Assembly (NCBI GenBank): GCA_951812755.1
Contig: OX638329.1
Coordinates: forward strand, 977,339-1,041,338
Origin: an uncultured Latescibacterota bacterium
GTDB taxonomy: Bacteria > Latescibacterota > UBA2968
Length of the DNA: 64,000 nt
Direction: 5' to 3'
Below are positions 45,208-53,351 of the stretch, one piece after another (positions within the stretch are counted from its first letter, which is position 1; every line of letters begins with the position of its first letter). The notes below the pieces were generated by a model. That model had not been told where the DNA came from, did no database searches, and was given only the letters and a program-made list of their open reading frames with translations. The position numbers and the translations under genes are program-made.

Positions 45208-46966
45208 CCGAACCTCTCCTCCCTAAAAAAGTTGCTCTACCATCTTTGCCCACGACCAGAATCGCCGTCTGACTACCGGTCAATACATAATCGGTCATCA
45301 GATGTTTTTGACCATATACCGACTGCTGTGATTTTTGCACGACATCTGATCCACGCGCCAGTGATAGTGCTGACATGACCGATGTGGGCAATCCCGAAAT
45401 TTCGCGTCCGCCCATTGTCACGCCAGGACGGGAAGCTATGAATCTCGCAACGAGCACATCATTGCGCCCCGATTTCTCGATTAGACCAATCAGTTCTTCC
45501 AGTGTTTTGGGTTGATAAGCGATACGCTTTATATCTTGTAATTGCTGTTGGTGCTCATTTACAACCTGCAATATCAAACGTCCCGGTGTTATAAACCCGG
45601 GGATTGTCAGGGCGATATCTACGATCTCGCGCTTGCCCAGCAACGGAGTCAGGGCAACAGAGACATGTACTGTATCGCCCGGTTCGTAGTGCAAACGATC
45701 CAATCTCAACCCCTCAATATGCGCACTTTGTGTGTGCTCCTCAACGAATAATTGAAACACAGCGGAGTCAATATTGGCTTCGACAAAGGGATTCTGAATC
45801 ACTTGGGCAAGGGGTTGTGTTAAGCCCAGCACCGCCAATCCGAGTCCCTGAGTACCTGCGTACTTATTTTTTATGATCACGGGTTCGCGTTTGGGCATGT
45901 GCAATGTCAATTGTCCCACAACAGTGGTTTCTCCCGTCAATTTCTCAGCGGAGATAACAGAGGTCGCTACAGCCATCCGCACCAGCAATGGACCTAATTC
46001 TCGGTGGCGAAATACCTCCATATTAAACGAAGCGTCGCGGTCGGAAGATACGACAGAGATACGCACGGGCATCATTTCTGCTTCGGACCCTATTACGCCA
46101 GCAATGCCCGGTGCGCGATCTTGTAAAATCACACCGATATGCCGCGATGCAGTGCCCACCTTAAACGAAAGCATCTGGCTGGAAATCACTTCGTGAATAA
46201 ATGCTGCGGTCATAGACATGGCTGTGCGACCACCAAATAACAGGGGATGCCCAAATCCCACTACCTTATCACCTATGCGATGTGTCAGCGTGCCAATACC
46301 CGTGACACTGAGATCGCCCCGAACCAATTGCACGCCCAGAGGCGCGCCCGGTTCAAATGCACCGACAGACAGGGATGGGTCTGTTCCACCGCCACCCTGC
46401 ATGGGCAATAAGCCGTATTGTGACAATTCTTCGCGAAATTCCGCAACGACTTGCGGGGCAAATCCCGAAAGCATCAACGGTATAGATACGGGTTTTAGCA
46501 CACCGCCATGTACACCAGCTATTTGTCCATCCCACGGCGCAGATCCATAAGTCGCGCTCGAGGATAGGGTGTCACGCGATGTGCGTTGGAGCACCGTCAT
46601 CATTTCGCCAATTGGCGTGATCCCCGCAATTGGCTCTTCGGCGAATGCACCAATGCTGTAGCCGACTGCACCGATGAGTTTGCCTTCGATATATACCGGA
46701 CTGCCACTCATGCCGGCGATGACGCCAGTTTGCGCCATGGGACCGCCGGATAGCCGTGCGAGAATCATATCGCTTTTTGGACCAAAAACATTGCGTAAGA
46801 CACCTAAAATTTCAACGCCAAATGTATCGATGCGGGTGCCTTGAAATACCGTGCGACCGACGCCTTTCATGCCGCGCTGGATATCATCTACGGACATGTA
46901 CAACTCGGCACTGGTCGATCCATATAGCATGCAGATCGTAAAAAATGTCAAAAATCGAGAAAGCAT
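45191..46966 (-). CDS. SpoIVB-type (S55) serine peptidase domain protein
   Basis: 591 residues from ATG 46966 (GGAAGTGA upstream); a start at 47044 has no ribosome-binding site. Signal peptide MLSRFLTFFTICMLYGSTSA. The S55 domain begins SVDDIQRGMKGVGRTVFQGT and has ARLSGGPMAQTGVIAGMSGS with the catalytic Ser, and the VGFGHPLLFGGRTAMSMTAA block. In sporulation SpoIVB cleaves SpoIVFA; here a Gram-negative homologue must have another signalling or housekeeping role. The second half is a beta-rich binding region. Linked to a propeller protein. Confidence 0.9.
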   Translation of the reverse strand: MLSRFLTFFTICMLYGSTSAELYMSVDDIQRGMKGVGRTVFQGTRIDTFGVEILGVLRNVFGPKSDMILARLSGGPMAQTGVIAGMSGSPVYIEGKLIGAVGYSIGAFAEEPIAGITPIGEMMTVLQRTSRDTLSSSATYGSAPWDGQIAGVHGGVLKPVSIPLMLSGFAPQVVAEFREELSQYGLLPMQGGGGTDPSLSVGAFEPGAPLGVQLVRGDLSVTGIGTLTHRIGDKVVGFGHPLLFGGRTAMSMTAAFIHEVISSQMLSFKVGTASRHIGVILQDRAPGIAGVIGSEAEMMPVRISVVSSDRDASFNMEVFRHRELGPLLVRMAVATSVISAEKLTGETTVVGQLTLHMPKREPVIIKNKYAGTQGLGLAVLGLTQPLAQVIQNPFVEANIDSAVFQLFVEEHTQSAHIEGLRLDRLHYEPGDTVHVSVALTPLLGKREIVDIALTIPGFITPGRLILQVVNEHQQQLQDIKRIAYQPKTLEELIGLIEKSGRNDVLVARFIASRPGVTMGGREISGLPTSVMSALSLARGSDVVQKSQQSVYGQKHLMTDYVLTGSQTAILVVGKDGRATFLGRRGSGEQKQ

Positions 46967-47076
46967 GCGTTCACTTCCGAGTATAATGGGTGAGAGAAAA
47001 TTTTTGCATTCTGATATTATACCGTTTTTTGGGGCGGTGAACAAGTTTCTTGTAAAACATATCTAATCTGTGTATA

Positions 47077-47556
47077 ATGGCAAATATGCAGATCACTTTG
47101 ATCACTGTGGGCAAGTTCAAAGACGCCTGTTATCGAGACGCCGCACAAAATTATATCAAACGACTGAAACACTACGTCGCTTATGATGAAATTGAAGTGC
47201 GAGAAGAGCGCGGTGGCAAAAATGCCCGTGTGTCTGATATTATCGAAAAAGAAGGCCATCGCCTTTTAAGCGCGTTGCATCCAGATGCCACTGTGGTTGC
47301 TCTTGGGCCTTCTGGCAAATTGTGTCGTTCTGAAGCCTTGGCCAAACGCTTGACAAATCTGCGCGTACAAAGAAAAAGCCGCCTCATTTTTCTCATTGGC
47401 GGCCCCTTTGGGCTTGCATCTCGAGTTTTGTCGCGTGCAGATTGGCACCTGTCTCTTTCACCTATGACCTTCCCGCACGAATTGGCGCGTGTTATTTTGC
47501 TCGAGCAACTCTATCGCGCCTTCACGATTATTAGAGGTGAAAATTACCACAAATAA
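47077..47556 (+). CDS. rlmH: 23S rRNA (pseudouridine1915-N3)-methyltransferase RlmH
   Basis: 159 residues, SPOUT-fold methyltransferase. Marks: ITLITVGKFKDACYRDAAQNY, the SAM-binding LIFLIGGPFG, and the family ending LSPMTFPHELARVILLEQLY-RAFTIIRGENYHK. The dimer methylates helix 69 of 23S rRNA in 70S ribosomes. A second ATG at 47086 is possible (MQITLI). No clear ribosome-binding site. Divergent from the S55 gene. Confidence 0.96.
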   Translation: MANMQITLITVGKFKDACYRDAAQNYIKRLKHYVAYDEIEVREERGGKNARVSDIIEKEGHRLLSALHPDATVVALGPSGKLCRSEALAKRLTNLRVQRKSRLIFLIGGPFGLASRVLSRADWHLSLSPMTFPHELARVILLEQLYRAFTIIRGENYHK

Positions 47557-47645
47557 AAAAGCGGTAAGAGGTGAGACGCAAAAGGTAAGAGGACCACCCA
47601 ACCCCTCTCACGTCTTTCGTCTCACGTCTCACCGATTTAAAATCA
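47557..47645. repeat. GTGAGACG-type inverted simple repeat
   Basis: GGTAAGAGGTGAGACG (47563-47578) is opposed by CGTCTCACGTCTCACC (47619-47634). Similar pieces occur at 43098-43112 and 58710-58740. No gene seen. Confidence 0.55.
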
Positions 47646-47735
47646 GCCCGGGGGCAAACGACTCACACAGCCTGGGAGAGATGATTCCGCAGAGAATCCG
47701 GCTACGTTAAGTCAACTCGCCCCCGGGTTTTAACA
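47646..47735 (+). ncRNA. candidate structured RNA with four nested stems
   Basis: CCCGGGGGC (47647-47655) / GCCCCCGGG (47719-47727), GACT (47660-47663) / AGTC (47710-47713), AGCC (47669-47672) / GGCT (47700-47703) and GATTC (47683-47687) / GAATC (47694-47698) nest exactly, with TTTT after. It does not match a riboswitch, SRP RNA, tmRNA or 6S RNA I know. The reading as a transcript is inference; it may also be a mobile palindrome. Confidence 0.4.
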
Positions 47736-47848
47736 TGTCAAAACCAAACATGTGCTGACAAGAGGTAAGTCAGTAATGGCGTGTTCACTAATCCAAATGT
47801 ATGGTAAAGAGAATAGGAACGGGGAGTTCAGATAAGCAATTCAACACT

Positions 47849-47900
47849 CAGATGACTGAAGAAAATCCGATGGGGAATCGGTGTCATCTGCTTGTTTTAG
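47849..47900 (+). terminator. hairpin with T tract downstream of the structured region
   Basis: CAGATGAC (47849-47856) / GTCATCTG (47883-47890) and inner CCGAT (47867-47871) / ATCGG (47877-47881), then CTTGTTTT. Suggests the 3' end of an approximately 250-nt transcript from 47640. The remaining 47736-48038 shows no gene. Confidence 0.5.
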
Positions 47901-48038
47901 GGGGATCAACAAGTGTTTTCCGCAAAGACGGTATTAAGATAAGCCATTGTTTTTATTAAGTCAAGATTACTTTTTTTTTATTTGGTATGCGCCAGATATT
48001 GTGTATCTGGTCATCAGGTGCCACAGCCCAATGTGGTC

Positions 48039-49316
48039 CTATTTTCGAAATAATCGCGTGTACACCGTCGGTTCTTCAAAAATCCCTCCGCTTTGATCGT
48101 AGTAGTTCTCATCCAACACATAAGCACCACCTCGAGGTCGCAACCACGATGCATTGGGCACGGGATATTCTGAGAGCATGCGGTCCCAGGTGCCGTAATT
48201 TTCCGGGCCGTTGGATTCCATCAATCCCCCTTTTACTCCCGGGAATGCGGGCAGTCGCGCCGCTACATTTTTGTTCCATTCCACCAGCACGGGCACACAC
48301 GCATTATCCGCTACAAAACACGGCACATTAGATAGTATTGCCGCTTCGATCATGCGAAAAGCCAATGACAGGGTTTTGCCCGCGGGTTTGATCGCCATAG
48401 CACCATATCTCTGCTCCAATCGGGTGTGTACATCTGCAACGGTTTCGATGCTTTCATCTCCAGCAAAACGCGCAGGTAAGCCGTGTACATCGATATCTGC
48501 CGGGCGTGAGAAAGGCTCTTCAATCAGAACAATGCGATTTAGCATACCTTCATTGTCCGCATGATCTAATAAGCGCGCCATGCTGTTTTTTTCGCCATAA
48601 CGACCATTGGCATCGAAATAATAAAGCACATGGCCCGAATCGGTCATTTCTGTTTCGTACTGAGATGCCAGACTGTGGATCTGCGACAGACAGGCCATGT
48701 CTTTTTCAACCATTTCGGCTTCATCCCCAGGATGCCCAATTTTGATTTTTAGTATGTATGCCCCGCTATCTAAAATCGCCCGCAATTCATCAATGGGCAG
48801 GGTATAACTCACCGCAGGTACAAGCGCGACATGCGATTGGCGATGAGATAAAAATGAGCGAAATTTTTCTGGGATTAAGTCATTGAATGTCGCCAATCCC
48901 ATCCGCTTTGCATACAAAATCCATGCGGCGTTGTCCAGTGCTACCAGCGCAATCAGCGCGAATGTTCGGCGCAGATCTCTATAGCCCGTGATGGCTTTGG
49001 CATAAGAAAAGACCTCGTTTTCAACGGCGTCGAATAATGCCATTGGGTCGGCAAATTCTCGCCCTTTGACGTTCTGTAGTGCAAATTCCAGAAGAGACGC
49101 CTGGAGCAAATTGCCGCCCATTTCCGTATGTGCAGCAAATACCGCAGCGTCTGACCACAGCACAGCCAGACCGCCTATCCCAAAAGCCTCATATCCATCG
49201 GCATCTTTCAAACGCACGACGAGATTCCACTTTTCGTGAAAAGCCGATCCCTTAAACGCAAAGGGTCGCGCGAATGGCTCGCGCTGAATTTCTAAATCTG
49301 TTTCGACAATGTGCAT
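48039..49316 (-). CDS. enolase-superfamily enzyme (mandelate racemase/muconate lactonizing type)
   Basis: 425 residues. The N-terminal cap (FARPFAFKGSAFHEKWNLVV) and barrel motifs KIKIG (KxK catalytic lysines), YFDANGRYG and IEEPF and AGDESIE (Mg2+ ligands), then AIKPAGKTLSLAF are all seen; the opposing catalytic residue is a Lys. Racemase or dehydratase acting on a carboxylate is expected but the substrate is not predictable. Larger than dipeptide epimerases (about 350). Divergent from the kinase gene; the intervening sequence is repeat-rich. Confidence 0.9.
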   Translation of the reverse strand: MHIVETDLEIQREPFARPFAFKGSAFHEKWNLVVRLKDADGYEAFGIGGLAVLWSDAAVFAAHTEMGGNLLQASLLEFALQNVKGREFADPMALFDAVENEVFSYAKAITGYRDLRRTFALIALVALDNAAWILYAKRMGLATFNDLIPEKFRSFLSHRQSHVALVPAVSYTLPIDELRAILDSGAYILKIKIGHPGDEAEMVEKDMACLSQIHSLASQYETEMTDSGHVLYYFDANGRYGEKNSMARLLDHADNEGMLNRIVLIEEPFSRPADIDVHGLPARFAGDESIETVADVHTRLEQRYGAMAIKPAGKTLSLAFRMIEAAILSNVPCFVADNACVPVLVEWNKNVAARLPAFPGVKGGLMESNGPENYGTWDRMLSEYPVPNASWLRPRGGAYVLDENYYDQSGGIFEEPTVYTRLFRK

Positions 49317-49623
49317 ATATTGTATCCTTATACCAATCGTAAGAATTAACTATGCATGGTCTGTTGCCTGCTCAAGCTGTCGCAGAGTCGGGAAAAGGAT
49401 TTCCCTCCTACAACTCGCTTACTGTGGGAGCGGCATCCCTGCCGCGATTATCCAGTTTCGAGAACCTGATGCAAGATTTCTATATCTGATTAGTATTAGA
49501 TGGCTGACGCTGTGCTGCGCGTGGCGTTCTATCCTCCGCCATCTGTGTTCATCTGCGTCCATCCCTGCTTACACCCGCAGGGACATGCCTGTGGATGCTT
49601 TTTCATCAGCATGGATAATATAC
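49317..49623. repeat. repeat-rich intergenic region
   Basis: REP R3 parts GTCGGGAAAAGGATTTCCCT (49389-49408) and GTGGGAGCGGCATCCCTGCC (49424-49443), and an ATCTGTGTTCATCTGCGTCC-type motif (49542-49561). Nothing coding apart from the kinase leader. Confidence 0.6.
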
Positions 49624-50253
49624 ATGCCCAACGCGATTTGCAAGCCCTACATAGTTGGTATTGCCGGAGGCACCGGTGCGGGTAAGACCGCACTGGCCCA
49701 CATACTGTTTGATCATCTCGGTGAAGACCGTGCTATAGGCATTGCCCACGATGCGTATTATCGCGACTTTGCCCATGTCCCGGCAGACCAGCGCGCGCAA
49801 ATTAATTTCGATCATCCCGATGCTCTCGAAACAGAGTTGCTGGTGCAACACCTTCAGGCACTATCCCGCGGAGAAACCGTATTGATACCAGCGTATGATT
49901 TTATCACCCATTCCCGCGCTTCTGAAACCCTTGAGGTATCCCCGCGGCCCGTTATTATTGTGGAAGGTATTCTCGTATTGGTCGAACAAATACTGCGCGA
50001 TGCCCTGAATTTGAAAATTTTTGTGGATACGCCGCCGGATATCCGCTTGATTCGTCGCGTCAACCGCGATGTCGATGAACGCGGACGCACTCCTGAATCC
50101 ATTATCCATCAGTACCTCGAAACTGTGCGCCCCATGCACGATACTTATGTCGAACCGTCCCGCAAATATGCCGATTTCATCGTTTGCGGAGATCGCGATT
50201 TTACCATTGCCGCGGATTTGATTTTGGGACATCTATATGCTCTGAAAAAATAA
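49624..50253 (+). CDS. udk: uridine kinase-like P-loop kinase
   Basis: 209 residues from ATG 49624; the frame upstream is repeat DNA. Walker A GIAGGTGAGKT, DAYYRDFAHVP, NFDHPDALE, IPAYDFITHSR, VEGILVLVEQIL, RRVNRDVDERGRT are diagnostic of the uridine kinase / phosphoribulokinase family, phosphorylating uridine and cytidine in pyrimidine salvage. No ribosome-binding site is visible. Length matches Udk (about 210). Confidence 0.9.
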   Translation: MPNAICKPYIVGIAGGTGAGKTALAHILFDHLGEDRAIGIAHDAYYRDFAHVPADQRAQINFDHPDALETELLVQHLQALSRGETVLIPAYDFITHSRASETLEVSPRPVIIVEGILVLVEQILRDALNLKIFVDTPPDIRLIRRVNRDVDERGRTPESIIHQYLETVRPMHDTYVEPSRKYADFIVCGDRDFTIAADLILGHLYALKK

Positions 50254-50278
50254 AGGGGAGATCTTTTGAGATCTCCCC
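50244..50278 (-). terminator. terminator for the outer-membrane protein gene
   Basis: GGGGAGATCT (50255-50264) / AGATCTCCCC (50269-50278), 10 bp, with TTTATTTTTT following on the minus strand. Confidence 0.7.
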
Positions 50279-50356
50279 CACCTCGCCTGGTCGCATCTGA
50301 TTAACCACGCCACGAAGCAAACCAGAAATGCCGACCCGGATCGAGAATTGAATAAC

Positions 50357-51100
50357 TTAACGCGAAAAGCCGATGTTTACGCCTCCCCAAAAAGTGCGGT
50401 TGTCGGGGTTGATTTTTGTATCGGCATAAGAAAATGCAATGGTTGGCGCAATCGCAATTGCGCATGCATTACAACTGAGAGAAGCTGTAACCGTGACATC
50501 GTTAAAACCTATTTTATTAGCATCCGTTTCATCTACGTAATTGCTCATGGCAACACTTGCACCGATACTCAACACTTGCCCATCTTCTGAGCCGAGCGGA
50601 ATGTCATAGCCACCGGACAAAGATACATACCATGCATCGACCAGACCAAAGTCGTAGTAAAATGTCACTGCCGGTGATATGGCGTTGTCCAGAGATAGCC
50701 CAACATAAGCTTCTTGGGAGAGATTTGAGTCTTCAGACGCACTGGGAAATACGTATTGGATATAACCGATGGAAATGCCCAGGCCCATGTCTTCGCTCAA
50801 GGACCTCGAATAGTCGGCATAAAAGTCGAGTTCATCGGCATTTTGGGTTTGTGCATCGGGATTTCTGTCATCAATGCGGTCCTGCACAAACCACGATCCC
50901 CACGCGCCTAATGACAAACCCGTTTCACCGAATCCCACCTCAATACCCGGCTGGGCCACAATTCTGTCATCGGCCCCAATCACATAACCGCGCCAAATAT
51001 ATCCCGTATAGCTGTCCAGAGTCACACTGACCGACATCTGAGCGTTTGCGGGGGCGATTAGAAAAATTCCTGCAAGTAAAATGCCACATAATTTCTTCAT
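50357..51100 (-). CDS. TorF-like outer-membrane beta-barrel protein
   Basis: 247 residues, ATG 51100 with AGGAGGGA seven bases upstream. Signal peptide MKKLCGILLAGIFLIAPANA. The mature protein is a chain of alternating beta strands with the family opening SVTLDSYTGYIWRGYVIGAD and last strand FWGGVNIGFSR. TorF-type barrels (TIGR02001-like) are outer-membrane proteins of unknown transport role. Two Cys (SCNACAIA) lie in a late loop. Single gene. Confidence 0.82.
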   Translation of the reverse strand: MKKLCGILLAGIFLIAPANAQMSVSVTLDSYTGYIWRGYVIGADDRIVAQPGIEVGFGETGLSLGAWGSWFVQDRIDDRNPDAQTQNADELDFYADYSRSLSEDMGLGISIGYIQYVFPSASEDSNLSQEAYVGLSLDNAISPAVTFYYDFGLVDAWYVSLSGGYDIPLGSEDGQVLSIGASVAMSNYVDETDANKIGFNDVTVTASLSCNACAIAIAPTIAFSYADTKINPDNRTFWGGVNIGFSR

Positions 51101-51328
51101 AAGTCCCTCCTGATGGATTTATACTTAGTGATGCATTATGACCTGTATGCCAAACTTTGTGGCGTACACACAGACCATATTTTGGATTTTGAAGCTTGCA
51201 CTGTCAGTTTTCCATTTGCTCCTTTCTATAATATATGAGAGAGATGTTTCATTGGGATTTCTTAAACATAAAAAAAAGTAAAATAAAAACCAAAAATAAG
51301 TCCAATGTTTCAAATGTGTAAACGGTTT
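51101..51328. other. AT-rich intergenic stretch
   Basis: No gene or strong terminator seen between the barrel gene promoter and the last Mrp gene; low GC (51234-51350). Confidence 0.4.
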
Positions 51329-53080
51329 TTAAAAATAATAAATCAAATAAATTGCCAGAAAAATAATAGCGATGAGCACATTGCTTTGCGATAACCACGA
51401 GCGTCCAAATAATCCTCTATTGTTGTGTTGCGCCCGAATAGCCGCAATGAGCTTTTGAATCAACGCCTTTGCTCCCGCAAAAAAACGATCCACGATCAGC
51501 CCACCTGTGCGGACAACAGCGCGAATACCTCTTGGTAAAGCGCGTCGATAAATCCAGTCCGAGTCGAGATTTACACCGGGCAATTCGGGAGGGTGATGAC
51601 CTATCAACAGAAGCACCCCAACAGTTATTCGCTGCGTTCGCGTTTTCAGCGATACGTCGATTTCGCTCGTCAACATCAGTGCCACAAATGCCAGTACTGC
51701 GAAGAAGACCAGTTGAAGTTGGAGCACGACATGGGTCGTGGTATAGGGCACGTAATCTACGGGATGCGGCAACAGGTTGTAGAGTAGCGGTGGATAGGAG
51801 CCTATGACGATACAGAGTATGGCTGAGATCGTCATGGCGATCCGCATGTTGAGGGGTGCTTCGCGACAGCGAATCCCGGCGTCGTGTGCAAAGAATGAAA
51901 AAAATGGAATTTTGACGCCCGCGTGGTGAAGTACGCCCGCCGATGCAAATAAGAGCACCAGCCAGATTGTCACAGCACCGCTGTCGGCAACGCCCTGCAT
52001 GACCATGGACTTGCTGATAAACGCGTTGAACAGGGGTATTGCGGATATGGATGCGGCACCTATAATACAGCAGGCACAGGTCCAGGGCATGGACTTGTAA
52101 AGGCCGCCCAGATCTGAGGCATTGATACGCCCGCTGGAAAATAAGACAGCGCCCATGGACATGAATAGCAGTCCTTTGAAGATTACGTCATTGAATGCAT
52201 GCGATACTGCGCCGTTAATGCCCAGTGCGCCTCCGATGCCAATGCCTACGACCATAAATCCGATCTGGTTGATCATGCTATAGCTCAATACGCGGCGCAT
52301 ATCGTTTTCGATGGCTGCGTAGAATATCGGGAAGATGGTCATGATGGTGCCGATGTAGATGAGCAGGTCTTCACCGGCAAATCCGCGCGCGAGGGCATAT
52401 ATAGCGGCTTTGGTGGTAAATGCACTTAAAAATACCGTGCCCACGGGCGTGGATTCTGGATAGGCGTCAATCAGCCAGTTGTGCAGCAGGGGAAAGGCGC
52501 ATTTGATTCCAAAGGATAGAAATATCAGGTAGTGATGTCCCTTATCTAATCCGATGTGGTCAAAGGCAAGGGATTTTGTGTTCAAATAGTAGAATACCGC
52601 GCCGAGCAGCAGCAGCAATCCCGAGGAGATGTGCATGACCAGATAGCGCATTCCCGACCGCAGTGCGCGCTCACCGCCGCGCGCCCACACCAGAAATACC
52701 GATGTAATTGCCAGCAATTCCCAGAAGATGAATAGTGTGATCAGATCGCCGGCAAATACCGCCCCAACCGCGGATCCCGCGTAGATTAATCCCGTACCGA
52801 TCTGCAACCGGTCTTTGAGATGTAGCGCGTAAATTGCGCCGATAAAGGCCGCCAGATGGAACAGGTATCCAAATAGCATGCTCAATCGGTCCGCGCGCAG
52901 TACGGTCAGTTCGTAGCCGCCCCAGGTGATGTGCCACAGGGTGCCATCGGCAATGGTCAGGAGGTTTAAAAATCCAAATACCGGCAAGATTACCGACACG
53001 ATGCGGCGCGGTGTGGTTGGCAGGCAAAATAAAAGCAGACCGCCCGCCAGCAGGATCAGTGCGGGATGAACCTCACTCAT
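51329..53080 (-). CDS. mrpD: MrpD/NuoL-like antiporter subunit, third copy (C-terminal extended)
   Basis: 583 residues, about 14 membrane segments plus. Start ATG 53080, overlapping the previous stop, with GGAGG nine bases upstream. Core FAGDLITLFIFWELLAITSV (the Glu that carries protons), GIKCAFPLLHNWLIDAYPE and AFTTKAAIYALARGF (Lys channel), RRVLSYSMINQIGFMVVGIG. Longer than the other two copies; its tail PPELPGVNLDSDWIYRR is like Deltaproteobacterial Mrp D subunits. Part of the proton/Na+ antiporter. Confidence 0.9.
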   Translation of the reverse strand: MSEVHPALILLAGGLLLFCLPTTPRRIVSVILPVFGFLNLLTIADGTLWHITWGGYELTVLRADRLSMLFGYLFHLAAFIGAIYALHLKDRLQIGTGLIYAGSAVGAVFAGDLITLFIFWELLAITSVFLVWARGGERALRSGMRYLVMHISSGLLLLLGAVFYYLNTKSLAFDHIGLDKGHHYLIFLSFGIKCAFPLLHNWLIDAYPESTPVGTVFLSAFTTKAAIYALARGFAGEDLLIYIGTIMTIFPIFYAAIENDMRRVLSYSMINQIGFMVVGIGIGGALGINGAVSHAFNDVIFKGLLFMSMGAVLFSSGRINASDLGGLYKSMPWTCACCIIGAASISAIPLFNAFISKSMVMQGVADSGAVTIWLVLLFASAGVLHHAGVKIPFFSFFAHDAGIRCREAPLNMRIAMTISAILCIVIGSYPPLLYNLLPHPVDYVPYTTTHVVLQLQLVFFAVLAFVALMLTSEIDVSLKTRTQRITVGVLLLIGHHPPELPGVNLDSDWIYRRALPRGIRAVVRTGGLIVDRFFAGAKALIQKLIAAIRAQHNNRGLFGRSWLSQSNVLIAIIFLAIYLIYYF

Positions 53081-53351
53081 CGTAATAGTCCTCCGACCGT
53101 AGCAGCTTTTTTCTCAAAATTATGGAGCCCCAGACGATTAGTAAATAAGCGACAAATCCGTAAATGGCGTAAAATCCAAATCGGCCTTCAATTGGCAGCT
53201 CGCCTTCGGCAAAAGTCAAGTGCCGATGCACGATGAGGTCGGTCAGGATCAATAACGCACACCATACCACAAAGCCCAGGATCAACCAGCGCACGGCCCC
53301 GAGATGGGCCAAAAAGCGTTCATTCTGTTTTGGGGATTCGGGATGGTTCAT
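53073..53351 (-). CDS. small membrane protein between Mrp subunits
   Basis: 92 residues from ATG 53351 (ATGA overlap with the previous stop). Two membrane segments (VRWLILGFVVWCALLILTDL and FYAIYGFVAYLLIVWGSIIL) and a cytoplasmic tail RKKLLRSEDYYDE. Sits at a fixed position between MrpD-like genes in comparable operons as I recall; no name assigned. Probably an accessory subunit of the antiporter. Confidence 0.8.
   Translation of the reverse strand: MNHPESPKQNERFLAHLGAVRWLILGFVVWCALLILTDLIVHRHLTFAEGELPIEGRFGFYAIYGFVAYLLIVWGSIILRKKLLRSEDYYDE

Noticed and set aside
47646-47730. tmRNA-like reading (GCAAACGAC tag start)
   Set aside because: The GCAAACGAC similarity is short; no tRNA-like domain or ALAA-type tag ending follows.
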